Part shown: piece by piece, positions 50,595 to 58,918 of the stretch
Position numbering within the stretch: the first letter of the stretch is position 1
Layout: every line of letters starts with the position of its first letter
Origin: Myxococcales bacterium
GTDB taxonomy: Bacteria > Myxococcota_A > UBA796 > GCA-2862545
Reading direction: 5' to 3'
Assembly: GCA_019634415.1 (NCBI GenBank)
Contig: JAHQVJ010000082.1
Span: forward strand, 1 to 64,000
Length of the DNA stretch: 64,000 nt
Position numbers and translations under genes: made by a program
Notes under the pieces: generated by a model
The model's database searches: none
Told to the model about the DNA's origin: nothing
The model's input: the letters and a program-made list of their open reading frames with translations, nothing else

Positions 50595-50695
50595 GGGCTT
50601 CGTGCGAGCCGCGATCCCCTCGGACGTGCGCCGATCAGGGTTCGAAGAACCCCGGTGCGCGTTCGGGGGGTTCGCGGGGCGCACATGCGAAGCCC
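50595..50695. repeat. 101-bp element, copy 2, with 8-bp inverted ends
   Basis: Same length and termini as copy 1, direct orientation, period 112 bp. It ends three bases before the exosortase stop codon on the plus-strand scale. It could be a mobile palindromic (REP/MITE-like) unit, an attenuator, or a processing site between the two genes. Confidence 0.85.
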
Positions 50696-50697
50696 GC

Positions 50698-52140
50698 TCA
50701 TAGGGAGGACGCCTCCAGCGACGCGAACAGGTGGTGATCGAGGGCCTCGCACCGCCCGGGCTCGACCTGACAGGCCTCCCACGGGGTGACGCGCTCCACG
50801 AGCATCCAGGGCACGCCGGGCTCGGCGAGCCAGCGCCAGACCACCTCCGACGCGGAGTCGGCGGTGGTACCCGCAGCTGACAGGAACGTGGTCTGGACGC
50901 GCCAGGCGTGACCATCGGGGTCCACGCTGCGCCACACCACGGTGGGCTCGGGAGCGCCAGGCTGCAGCCCGAGGCGCTCCACCGTGTGGCCAGCCCCCTG
51001 CAAGCACGCGCGTGGCGAGTGCAGGTGCCGTACGGGGGCGGTGGTGGACACCAGCAGCACCGTGTGGCCAGCGCCGGTGTCGTAGCGCACCCGCTGCAGC
51101 TCGCCGCCGTACTGCTTGAAGTAGCGCTGCTCCTGCTCGGTGGGCTCGCCGGGCTGCCCGAGCCAGGGCCCGAGGACCGCCGGTAGCTGCGCCGTCCGCG
51201 GATCAGCGCTCACGTCGAGGGGGCGATGGGGGGCCTGCACCACCCACAGGGCGGCGGCGCTGAAGGCGAGGCCCATCAGGCGCCACCAGCGATGGTCCAG
51301 GGAGGCAGCGACATGCCGCGCCGACTCGGGCACGCGCTCCGGCAGGCGGCGCGCCACCCACAGCGGCAGCGCGGCACCGGCCGCCAGAGCCACCAGCCCC
51401 ACCACGGTGTGAGCCGGCTCCAGCAGCCACTGCTCCGTGGGACCCAGCGCCAGGATCACGATGCGCAGCGTGTTCGTGAGCCACGCCCCCGCGAGCACCG
51501 CGGCCGCTCCCAGCAGCCAGGCGCTGCGGTCCAGCCGACGGCGACAGGCGATGGCCAGCGCGAGGGTTCCCAGCAGCACCAGGCCCGAGGCCCCGCTGCA
51601 CGGCAGCGCGACGGACAGCGGCCCGTCGGGCAACAGCAGCACCGTGCCCTCGCGCCGTAGCTCCGGCCACACGCCCCGCAGCACGCTGGCCGCCGTCACG
51701 GTGGAGGCCACCCTGAGCGGCCAAGACGCCAGCTGCTGCAGCGCGTGCTGCACGGGCAGCGCCATGGCGAACAGCCCGGCCAGGGCCCACGGTGCGACGG
51801 GCCAAGGCCGCCGCGAGGTGCGCAGCAGGAGCGCCAGCGCCCCCACGTCGGCCACCAACGCCAGCGCCGCGATGTGGTCCACGTCCAGCACGCGGCCCAG
51901 CAGCCGCACGGCCGCCGCCCCCAGCCACAGCCACAGGGCCCGCCGCAGCGCGGTGTCGTCTCGCTCGGCAGGACCCGACGTCACACAGCGCACGAGCACA
52001 CCGAGGCACAGCAGCGCTACCCAGGCACCGTCGCTGTCGTAGGCCGGATCCGTCCAGGTGCGCACCAGCCAGCGCACGGGCTCCACGGCGAGCACGACGA
52101 GTCCGGGGAGCCAGGTCCAGTGGGTGGTGGAGCGCTGCAT
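50698..52140 (-). CDS. exosortase fused to an EpsI-type domain
   Basis: 480 residues from ATG 52140 (a longer in-frame start up to 52521 is possible; see the next entry). N-terminal ~300 residues contain about eight membrane helices with the exosortase triad: Cys181 in ALPCSGASG, Arg226 in LTNTLRIVIL, His244 in EPAHTVVG. Residues ~310-480 are an EpsI/DUF3485 domain (LPAVLGPWLGQPGEP, YFKQYGGELQRVRYDTGAGHTVLLV, HSPRACLQGAGH). The enzyme should cleave PEP-CTERM-type tails and transfer the protein to a surface anchor. The VIT/VWA gene next door encodes the only PEP-CTERM tail I see in the window. Confidence 0.9.
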   Translation of the reverse strand: MQRSTTHWTWLPGLVVLAVEPVRWLVRTWTDPAYDSDGAWVALLCLGVLVRCVTSGPAERDDTALRRALWLWLGAAAVRLLGRVLDVDHIAALALVADVGALALLLRTSRRPWPVAPWALAGLFAMALPVQHALQQLASWPLRVASTVTAASVLRGVWPELRREGTVLLLPDGPLSVALPCSGASGLVLLGTLALAIACRRRLDRSAWLLGAAAVLAGAWLTNTLRIVILALGPTEQWLLEPAHTVVGLVALAAGAALPLWVARRLPERVPESARHVAASLDHRWWRLMGLAFSAAALWVVQAPHRPLDVSADPRTAQLPAVLGPWLGQPGEPTEQEQRYFKQYGGELQRVRYDTGAGHTVLLVSTTAPVRHLHSPRACLQGAGHTVERLGLQPGAPEPTVVWRSVDPDGHAWRVQTTFLSAAGTTADSASEVVWRWLAEPGVPWMLVERVTPWEACQVEPGRCEALDHHLFASLEASSL

Positions 52141-52521
52141 CGGCGGCAAGGGAACCCCTCGATCGACGAGGTCAGCTGCAGCATGGGTGCGGATCGCGGG
52201 GCGGACCTGTGCACAGACCGTGCAGCACCCACCCGGTTCCCGCTGGTCGTCTCGAGGGGCTGACCTGCGCACGACTCGGCGCTCCGCGCACTGCCCGCAG
52301 TGCCGCACGGTCTTCGGCTCCGTCGGCTCAAGGAACTCCCATCGCTTCGGGCACGGAGACACGAACGCCAGAGGTCCGTCGTCTCTGCCGACCCTTCGAA
52401 CCGGGGAGCACCCCTCGACCTCCAGCCGCTCCACCTGGGCCAACCAGCCCGGCGTTACCTGGCTCGCGAGCAGATCCAGCCGTCGTCTGGCGGGGTCGAG
52501 GACCTGTGGCGACGTGGGCAC
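52141..52521 (-). other. Cys-rich open frame continuous with the exosortase gene
   Basis: The exosortase frame stays open upstream to a GTG at 52521. It reads TPGWLAQVERLEVEGCSPVRR, then SPCPKRWEFLEPTEPKTVRHCGQCAERRVV and GGCCTVC, a Cys motif (CPKRWE-L-PT-VR-C-x2-C) that recurs in small myxobacterial proteins as I recall. No stop separates it from the exosortase, and no convincing ribosome site precedes either start. It could be an N-terminal domain of the exosortase, or the remnant of a separate gene that lost its stop. The rest of 52141-52600 holds nothing else recognisable. Confidence 0.45.
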
Positions 52522-52600
52522 CTCCGCAGTCCTGCCCGCGACCAGCGCGGAGTCCCGTGCATCGCCATCGTGTAAGACTGCGCCGACGCCGGGAGACGTG

Positions 52601-53179
52601 ATGACGCGAGGAGAGCTGGGGGCGAGCCTGAACCTCGAGATCCACATGATCGACCCCGCGCGTCCCAACCGGCCCGGCACCCCGATGACCCCCACGATGA
52701 TCACCGTGCACAACACGTCGAACACCCATCCCGGGGCCGACGCCGCCGCCCACGGCCGCTTCCTCGCCAACCGCGGCCACTACACCCATCGCGGCAAGGA
52801 ACACTGGGTGTCGTGGCACTACACCGTCGACGACCAGCGGATCGTAAAGAGCCTGCCGCTCAACGAGGTGGGCTGGCACGCGGGCTCGCGTGACGGCAAC
52901 GCCCAGAGCATCGGTGTGGAGATCTGCATGAACGAAGGCATCGACCAGGCAGCGGCCTTCGACCGCACCGCCCGGCTGGTGGCGGTGCTCCGCTACGACC
53001 TGAGCTTGTCCATCGACAAGGTGGTGACCCACCACCACTGGACCGGGAAGCGGTGCCCCGTGCTGATGCTCGACGACGGAGAGCCAGGTGCCCGCTGGCA
53101 AGCCTTCCTCGACGAGGTCACCCGCATCCACGACGCCCTGGTGGCCGACGATCAGCCGGAGCGCGACCTGAACGCCTAA
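52601..53179 (+). CDS. N-acetylmuramoyl-L-alanine amidase (Amidase_2, CwlA-like)
   Basis: 192 residues from ATG 52601 (GGGAGACG upstream; GTG 52598 in frame). Zinc amidase fold: MITVHNTSNTHPGADAAAHGRFLANRG (first zinc His), VSWHYTVDDQRIVKSLPLNEVGWHAGSRDGNAQSIGVEICMNEG, VVTHHHWTGKRCP (second His and ligand Cys). No signal peptide, so it acts in the cytoplasm, is released by lysis, or is of phage origin. The sequence matches CwlA/phage-lysin type amidases rather than AmpD recycling enzymes. Isolated gene. Confidence 0.9.
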   Translation: MTRGELGASLNLEIHMIDPARPNRPGTPMTPTMITVHNTSNTHPGADAAAHGRFLANRGHYTHRGKEHWVSWHYTVDDQRIVKSLPLNEVGWHAGSRDGNAQSIGVEICMNEGIDQAAAFDRTARLVAVLRYDLSLSIDKVVTHHHWTGKRCPVLMLDDGEPGARWQAFLDEVTRIHDALVADDQPERDLNA

Positions 53180-53211
53180 CAAATGGCTGCAGGGGACCGC
53201 CGCGGTTCGAT

Positions 53212-54837
53212 CTACCCACGCCGAGGTGCCACGCCCTGCAGGATCTGGGCGAGCAACGCGCCACGAGGCCCAGAGGCCGCCAGTCGCGGGTCCCACGACG
53301 TGCCGCCCAACCATGCGCGGGTGGCCGCGGTGCACGCCTCGAGATCGGTGTCCACCTGCGAGCCGTGCATGGGCTCTGCCAACGCCTTCGCTCCCTGCAA
53401 GCGTCCCCGAAGCTGGGCTCCGGCAACGGCACGCAGGACCGCGAGGAACCTCACCCCCACAGCCCCCGTCGACAGGCGCATCCCCCGCTCCAACACAGCC
53501 AACGCGCCATGGGGATCCCCGCGGACCAGCTCGGATCCCGCGAGTGTTGCCAACGCCGCCGACACCACCACGGCGCTGCCCTCCGTCACACCCTCCTCGA
53601 TGGCGCGCCGTAGATCTGCGACCACCTCGGGATCGCCGCCGGCCAGCGCCAGGCAGCGCCGTGACACCCCCGCCTCCACCTCGGGGCCCCCCCACCGCTG
53701 CACGGCGAACAGCCGGACCAGCTGATGGACTCGCACACCTCCGTCCGACGTGCGCTCCAGCAGCGCCGCGTCCCGCAGCGCCTGCAGGCCGTCCAGGGTG
53801 GCTCCCACCCGCCCCGGGTCCACGATCTCCTCCGCCAGGCGCACGGTGACCGGACCCGGCAGGTACGCCAGCTGCGCGAGCATCCGCCGCTGCCCTTGGC
53901 TGAGCCTGCGGAACGAGGCCGCCAGCATCGGCTCCGCCTGCGCCACCACCTGCGCCGACGTCCGCAGTCGACACAGGAGCTCCGCCGGACGCAACAGCGC
54001 GCTGCGCGCCGCGGCCAGACGCAACCCAGCAGGGTGACCGTCGAGCAGCCGGACGATCTGTCGCAGCTGGGCCTCGGTCCACTCCGGTGCGCCATCCATC
54101 GCATGCCGCAGCAGCCGCACCCCCGCAGGCACGCCGAGCCCCGTGAGCCACAGGGTGGGCCAGGCCGCCTCTCGGCACACCTGCGTGCGCAGCAGCAGAA
54201 CGCACAGCTCGGGCTCCTCGGCGTGCAGCGCCTCGAGGGTCGCCCGGAACGCCCGGTCATCAGGCGCGTCCTCGACAATCAACAAGCGACGCCGAGCGGA
54301 CTCGACGCCCCCGGACGCCACACGGAGTCGCTGTACGGGGATCTGCGCCCCATCCGCCCAGATCACCAGCTCCCCGGCCTGCCTCCAGCGCTGCGCGTGG
54401 GCCTGGGCCAGGCGGGTCTTGCCGATCCCGCCCAGACCCACGAGCTGCACCGTCCGGGCCTCGTGCCACAGCTGATCCAGCCGAGCCAGCACCTCGGTCC
54501 TGCCGAAGAAGTCCGACCGGAGACCTCGCGAGGTCTGCAGGCGGTAGCCCGAGCCGTACACGGTGAACAGCACTCGGGGACGCCTGGGGTCGTCTCCCAG
54601 CTTCCTGCGGATCCGTCGGATGGCGTTGTCCACCGCGCGGGTGGCCACGGGCCGCGGATAGCCCCAGACCTCCACCAGCAGCTCGTCTCGCGACACCGTG
54701 GTTCCCTGGCGAGACGCCAGGTAGGCCAGGACGTGGGCCTCCTTGGTGGTGAGCCTCGTCTCCTGGCCCCCTCCGAGCAGGCAGCCCCGGGACGCATCGA
54801 ACACCAGGTGGCCACATTGGTACCGGTTGGTCGTCAC
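53212..54837 (-). CDS. OmpR-type winged-helix regulator fused to an NB-ARC-like ATPase
   Basis: 541 residues from GTG 54837; the frame above is open without a better start. Residues ~10-100 are a Trans_reg_C winged helix (TRLTTKEAHVLAYLASRQGTTVSRDELLVEVWGY ... RAVDNAIRRIRRKLGDDPRRPRVLFTVYGSGYRL). Residues ~110-400 are a STAND NTPase: DFFGRTEVLARLDQLW, P-loop GLGGIGKTR (134-141), RRLLIVEDAPDD, and a winged-helix tail (AQLAYLPGPVTVRLAEEIVD). The architecture recalls AfsR-like regulators but with a PhoB-type DNA-binding domain and no receiver. Likely an ATP- and ligand-gated transcription factor; targets unknown. Confidence 0.85.
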   Translation of the reverse strand: MTTNRYQCGHLVFDASRGCLLGGGQETRLTTKEAHVLAYLASRQGTTVSRDELLVEVWGYPRPVATRAVDNAIRRIRRKLGDDPRRPRVLFTVYGSGYRLQTSRGLRSDFFGRTEVLARLDQLWHEARTVQLVGLGGIGKTRLAQAHAQRWRQAGELVIWADGAQIPVQRLRVASGGVESARRRLLIVEDAPDDRAFRATLEALHAEEPELCVLLLRTQVCREAAWPTLWLTGLGVPAGVRLLRHAMDGAPEWTEAQLRQIVRLLDGHPAGLRLAAARSALLRPAELLCRLRTSAQVVAQAEPMLAASFRRLSQGQRRMLAQLAYLPGPVTVRLAEEIVDPGRVGATLDGLQALRDAALLERTSDGGVRVHQLVRLFAVQRWGGPEVEAGVSRRCLALAGGDPEVVADLRRAIEEGVTEGSAVVVSAALATLAGSELVRGDPHGALAVLERGMRLSTGAVGVRFLAVLRAVAGAQLRGRLQGAKALAEPMHGSQVDTDLEACTAATRAWLGGTSWDPRLAASGPRGALLAQILQGVAPRRG

Positions 54838-54872
54838 GCCCGGGGAGGCACTCTCCCCGCCTGCTCCGGTTG

Positions 54873-56435
54873 CTACAGCCGGCCGAACAGCAGCAGCTGG
54901 TCCTCGTGCACGCCGACCTCGTAGTCGTCGCGCAGCGTGGTCAGCCCGCCGCCGAAGGCGATGCCACCCGCGCCCGAGCAGTCCCCGACCCACACGCCGT
55001 CGTCCACGCCGGTGCGGTAGAAGATGACGTCGTCGCAGTCATCGTCGCCGGCCACCTTCGCCACCACGGGCTCCACGGCCGGGTAGGGCAGCGGGAAGGG
55101 CGCGGCGTACTCGGTGAAGATCGGATCGAGGAAGGAGTTGGCGGTGGTACCCGTGTGCTCCCAGATCAAGTCCGACACAGCCCCCAGGCCCACCCAGAGG
55201 ATGTCGTCGTCACCGTCGCCATCGAAGTCTCCGATGGCAGGAATCCGATCGTCCATGTCGAAGCGGAAGACCCCGTCCACCACGGCGTAGCCCCAGGAGG
55301 CGAAGGAGCCACCAGCACCCGTCGACGTCGCGAAGTACCAGTTTCCTCCCCACGAGGAGTAGAGCAGGTCGTCCGACCCGTCGCCGTCGAAGTCACCCAC
55401 GTGGACCTCGGAGCCCGCCGTGAGGTTGAACGACGCGTTGTGGCGCGTGTAGCCGCAGCTGTTGTTCGACGTCTGCCAGACCTCGTCCGCACCTCCCGGC
55501 ACGGCCCAGAACGAGTCGGACTGCCCGTCCCCGTCGAAGTCCCCCACCGCCACGGGCTCGGCGCCCGTGGCGGGCGGGAAGAGGGAGCGGTCGATGGAGG
55601 TGGTGCAGCGCAGCGTGCCGCTGTTCTGGGCCGGGTACCAGAACATCACGTCGGCATCTCCGTCCTCGTCGAACTCGCCTGCCCCCACCACCTCGAAGGA
55701 GAGGAACGAGGGCTGGTGACTGTTGTCCATCTGCAGATCGAAGAAGACCGGATCGCTGCCGGGCACCGGGGTGACCTCCACGTTGCGATCCTTCTCCCCG
55801 TACATGAGCTGGATGCCCACGAAGTCCCCGAAGGACAGCTCGCCGTCCTCCCGGTCGGGGTAGCAGTAGTTCATCACCGAGTAGGGATCGTAGCGCAGCA
55901 GCGTCTCCGAGTTGGCAAAGGCGTAGGGCCCGAACGACTCGCCCGCCACCACGCATCCCGGAGAATCGGGATGCTGGTGCTCGTGGAGCAGCCCCAGCAC
56001 GTGGCCGAACTCGTGCACTCCGATCTCGGGCGCGTCCGGGTAGTCCAGGTCCAGGACGACGGTGTTCTCCTGCGACGCGCCCGGGTACCCCACCTTCGAC
56101 GCCGAGGGTAACGTGCCGTTGCGAAGGTGAACGCGCGTGCTGGTGATGGTGCTGGTGCAGGTGCCCCAGCCGGTGAACGACACCCAAGCCGCCTGGCTCC
56201 AGGTGGCCTCGATGGCGTCTCGAACGGCCTGCTTCTCGCTGGCGTACTGCCCGTTCAGAGACGCGTCCCAGCACACGGGGATGACCGCGACTCCTCCCGA
56301 AGAGGGCCACAGGTCCAGGCTTCCGTAGTGCGCTAGCGCTTCGGCATCGGGGGCCTCGACGTGAGCATCGGGCTCGACGTCGCAAGCCACCAGGGCGGTG
56401 CACACGGTCAGGGCAACAACGATGGATCGGGTCAA
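54873..56435 (-). CDS. metzincin-type zinc metalloprotease lipoprotein with VCBS/FG-GAP repeats
   Basis: 520 residues from TTG 56435 (GGGAGG five bases upstream). Lipobox TALVACDVE. Catalytic domain (~40-230): WSQAAWVSFTGWGTC, zinc motif HEFGHVLGLLHEHQHPD (H-E-x-x-H-x-x-G-x-x-H), and a Met-turn SVMNYC. Residues ~270-480 carry integrin-like repeats: VGAGEFDEDGDADVMFWYP, VAVGDFDGDGQSDSFWAVPG, VHVGDFDGDGSDDLLYSSWGG and AIGDFDGDGDDDILWVGLG. Probably an outer-membrane or surface-anchored protease for external protein; the propeller may bind substrate or cell surface. Confidence 0.88.
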   Translation of the reverse strand: MTRSIVVALTVCTALVACDVEPDAHVEAPDAEALAHYGSLDLWPSSGGVAVIPVCWDASLNGQYASEKQAVRDAIEATWSQAAWVSFTGWGTCTSTITSTRVHLRNGTLPSASKVGYPGASQENTVVLDLDYPDAPEIGVHEFGHVLGLLHEHQHPDSPGCVVAGESFGPYAFANSETLLRYDPYSVMNYCYPDREDGELSFGDFVGIQLMYGEKDRNVEVTPVPGSDPVFFDLQMDNSHQPSFLSFEVVGAGEFDEDGDADVMFWYPAQNSGTLRCTTSIDRSLFPPATGAEPVAVGDFDGDGQSDSFWAVPGGADEVWQTSNNSCGYTRHNASFNLTAGSEVHVGDFDGDGSDDLLYSSWGGNWYFATSTGAGGSFASWGYAVVDGVFRFDMDDRIPAIGDFDGDGDDDILWVGLGAVSDLIWEHTGTTANSFLDPIFTEYAAPFPLPYPAVEPVVAKVAGDDDCDDVIFYRTGVDDGVWVGDCSGAGGIAFGGGLTTLRDDYEVGVHEDQLLLFGRL

Positions 56436-56554
56436 CTCTGCCTCCCAAGTCGGCAAAGGTGGCCGACCCCATCGTTATGGCCGGCTCGATTGGCGCCGAT
56501 TGCCGCGCGATGTCGCAGCGCCGCGCGACGATGCAGCCGCCCAGCGCGTCGACC

Positions 56555-57523
56555 TCAGCGATACGCCGCCCCGAGGAACCGCAGCACCCAGGTGGACAGG
56601 CGCTCCACCGGCCCGCGTAGGGGGCGGTCGTGCTGCAGGCGCACATCGTCGGACCACACCGTGAGGCCGTACTCCAGGCAGTAGGGCTCGAGCAGCGGGT
56701 ACGCGTCGTGGAACATGCCCTCCTCCAGCGCGAAGGGCCCGATCTGCAACGTGGAGCGCTCGGGGTAGCCCACGACCAGATCCACCACCAGATCGAGCCG
56801 CCAGCGACCGTCCTCGGCGGTGGCCACCCCGCTGATCGCGGTGGTGGGCGTCGACAGCGCGATGGGCACCTGGTTCGACTCCCGGGCGGAGGTGTAGTCA
56901 GCGGCAGTCCAGCCTCCGACGCGCCGCCGCGACAGCTCGCGCACCGTGCCGGTGGGCGCGTCGGCAGGAAGCTGCGCCACCCAGGCCGCCACCGGGGCCC
57001 GGATCCGCGCAGAGCGCAGCGGCATCTGCGAGCGCCACCGCCTCAGGCGGGGGGCAGCCCCGCGGGGCCGATGGCGGCCGTAGCGCTGCAGTCGCTCGGC
57101 GTCGCACGCTCCCGCCCACGACCAGGGAAGCCCCATGGCCACGGTCTCGCGGCCGAAGTCGGCGAAGCCAGCGGCCACGGCGGCCGTGCCGAACACCACG
57201 TTGAAGCCGTACACCCCCACCTTGTCGCGGACCGGCAGGGAGCCCTCGCGAGCCCTCGCCCCGATGTGGTGCACCGACCACAGCACCTCGACAGGACCGA
57301 CGAAGACCAGGAGCGCGGCAAGCACGGCCACGCGCCGCGGGTGACGCCACCGCACCAGCGCCACCCCGACGGCCACGGTCAGGGCGGTGGACAGCCACGC
57401 GCCGAGCGCGACCCCCCAGGCGAGGAGCAAGAACCCACAGCTGACGCCGAGGGCCGAAGGAATGGTGGCACGACGGGGTCGCGCGGGATTCGGAGTCAGA
57501 GCAACGACGAGCTCCCGGACCAC
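56555..57523 (-). CDS. membrane protein of unknown function
   Basis: 322 residues from GTG 57523. Three hydrophobic segments near the N-terminus (ALGVSCGFLLLAWGVALGAWL, STALTVAVGVALVRW, VAVLAALLVFVGPVEVLWSVH) and one at KVGVYGFNVVFGTAAVAAGFA. A ~190-residue soluble C-terminal part follows with beta strands (WRLDLVVDLVVGYPERSTLQIGPFALEEGMFHDAYPLLEPYCLEYGLTVW). No family recognised. Reads in the same direction as the ASST-like lipoprotein 20 bases upstream, so the two may be co-transcribed. Confidence 0.7.
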   Translation of the reverse strand: MVRELVVALTPNPARPRRATIPSALGVSCGFLLLAWGVALGAWLSTALTVAVGVALVRWRHPRRVAVLAALLVFVGPVEVLWSVHHIGARAREGSLPVRDKVGVYGFNVVFGTAAVAAGFADFGRETVAMGLPWSWAGACDAERLQRYGRHRPRGAAPRLRRWRSQMPLRSARIRAPVAAWVAQLPADAPTGTVRELSRRRVGGWTAADYTSARESNQVPIALSTPTTAISGVATAEDGRWRLDLVVDLVVGYPERSTLQIGPFALEEGMFHDAYPLLEPYCLEYGLTVWSDDVRLQHDRPLRGPVERLSTWVLRFLGAAYR

Positions 57524-57542
57524 CGAATCGACATAGCCAGAC

Positions 57543-58832
57543 TCACGGATCCGCGAGCAGTTGGGTGGGTTCGGTCACCCAGGAGGCCTCGCTGAAGGTG
57601 GCGCCATCGCGCTTCAGGCGCCACAACACCTCGCCTTCCTCGCCAAGGCAGGTGATCTCGCCATCTTTGCTGGTCAGCAGGGTGCCGTCCGCTTGGCGCT
57701 TGGCGTGCAGCCCCCACGAATCCGTGTCGAGCCGCCTCACGTCCGTGCGACGCAGCGCGTCCTCGTCCACGTCGAAGGCCTGCCACGCAGAGCCTTCGCC
57801 ATCGGCGGTGACCCACTCGAGCTGGCCCCGGGCGCCCGTCACCCGCACCCGATCCAGCGTCACCGAACCAGGCTCGATGGGTAGCCCCATGGGGACGTTG
57901 CCCGTCCACCACCGCGTCGATCCGTCAACCGCGTCGATCGCCACCACCGCGAGCTTGTCGGGGAAGGCCATCACGAGCTCGTCGCGCTGCTCGTCCAGCA
58001 CGAGGCTGGTCGCCTCGCACAGGCCGTAGCCTCCGTAGTAGGGGTCGTACCCGTGGCCCTCGGGCCAGTCGGTGGCACAGCTCCACAGCACCTGGGGCGT
58101 GGGGTCGTCGAAGCGGACCGTGTGCACCTCGCCGAAGTACCCCGTCCACGCGAGCCGACCGTCGCCCAGCTCCACGATGTACTCCTGCCCGTTGGGCACA
58201 CCCATGGAGCGCTGCACCCCATCCAACGTGACCTCCGTGATCTGGAGGCTCAGTTCCCAGTCATCGCTCGCGGACTCCTCGGTGTAGAGCAGGTGCGTGC
58301 CCGAGCGGGACACCACGGGACCGCTCCACCCCGCACCGCCCGTGGAGCGCGCCCAGACCACGCGACCGGACTCGTTCAGCAGCACGACCCAGGAGGTGTG
58401 CCCGAAGGTCCGCGTGAGCAGCAGCGCACCATCGGGCCAGCCCCCCGCGTTCACGTCTCCCTCCACCCGGATCGAGTCGAGTCCTGGGGGAGCGGGCGTC
58501 GCCTGGATGGGTCGCAGGCCGGGCACCGCACCGGAGGGCGTGTCCACCTGCCAGCTCACCGTGGATCCGAGGGGCACTCCGAGGACACGTGCCGAGTTGA
58601 GACCTGCCACGGCCTCGGGCACACGGAACTCGGACCACTCCTCGGTACCCCTCCGCCACTGGACCACGGCCGGCCCATCCACCCGCTGCAGCCACTGAAC
58701 CACCACGATGGAAGGCTCTGCCTCGTGCAGCCGCCACTCGGCCCCTCCGACCGCCGTGGGATCGCCAGGGGGCTCCTCCTCGGGTGGACTGGATGAACAG
58801 GCAGAAACGACGAGTAGCCAGATCGTCGACAT
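57543..58832 (-). CDS. arylsulfotransferase-like (ASST/PQQ-propeller) lipoprotein
   Basis: 429 residues from ATG 58832 (AGGAGG upstream). Lipobox LLVVSACSSS, Pro/Glu tether. A fibronectin-like strand segment (~45-110) precedes a propeller: HTSWVVLLNESGRVVWARSTGG, YIVELGDGRLAWTGYFGEVHTVRFD, ATSLVLDEQRDELVMAFPDKLAVVAIDAVDGSTRWWTGN and ADGTLLTSKDGEITCLGEEGEVLWRLK. This resembles the arylsulfotransferase/ASST propeller fold, but catalytic His cannot be assigned with certainty (WGLHAKRQADG is the best candidate). Envelope protein, function unproven. Confidence 0.7.
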   Translation of the reverse strand: MSTIWLLVVSACSSSPPEEEPPGDPTAVGGAEWRLHEAEPSIVVVQWLQRVDGPAVVQWRRGTEEWSEFRVPEAVAGLNSARVLGVPLGSTVSWQVDTPSGAVPGLRPIQATPAPPGLDSIRVEGDVNAGGWPDGALLLTRTFGHTSWVVLLNESGRVVWARSTGGAGWSGPVVSRSGTHLLYTEESASDDWELSLQITEVTLDGVQRSMGVPNGQEYIVELGDGRLAWTGYFGEVHTVRFDDPTPQVLWSCATDWPEGHGYDPYYGGYGLCEATSLVLDEQRDELVMAFPDKLAVVAIDAVDGSTRWWTGNVPMGLPIEPGSVTLDRVRVTGARGQLEWVTADGEGSAWQAFDVDEDALRRTDVRRLDTDSWGLHAKRQADGTLLTSKDGEITCLGEEGEVLWRLKRDGATFSEASWVTEPTQLLADP

Positions 58833-58906
58833 GGGTACCTCCTGCGCCATCTTGCCCGGAGCCCGGCCCCACCGGCCACGACGTGCCGCGTTGGTCATGC
58901 TTCGGG

Positions 58907-58912
58907 TATGAT
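58907..58912 (+). promoter_or_regulatory. -10 box of a probable leaderless promoter for the nuclease-ATPase cluster
   Basis: TATGAT, then six bases (GATTGT), then the GTG start at 58919. No ribosome-binding site lies between. No clear -35. The same spacing is seen at 32076-32088. Confidence 0.4.
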
Positions 58913-58918
58913 GATTGT

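Noticed and set aside
50483..50695. CRISPR-like repeats
   Set aside because: Only two copies, 101 bp each with an 11-bp spacer, and no cas genes; length and layout do not fit a CRISPR array.
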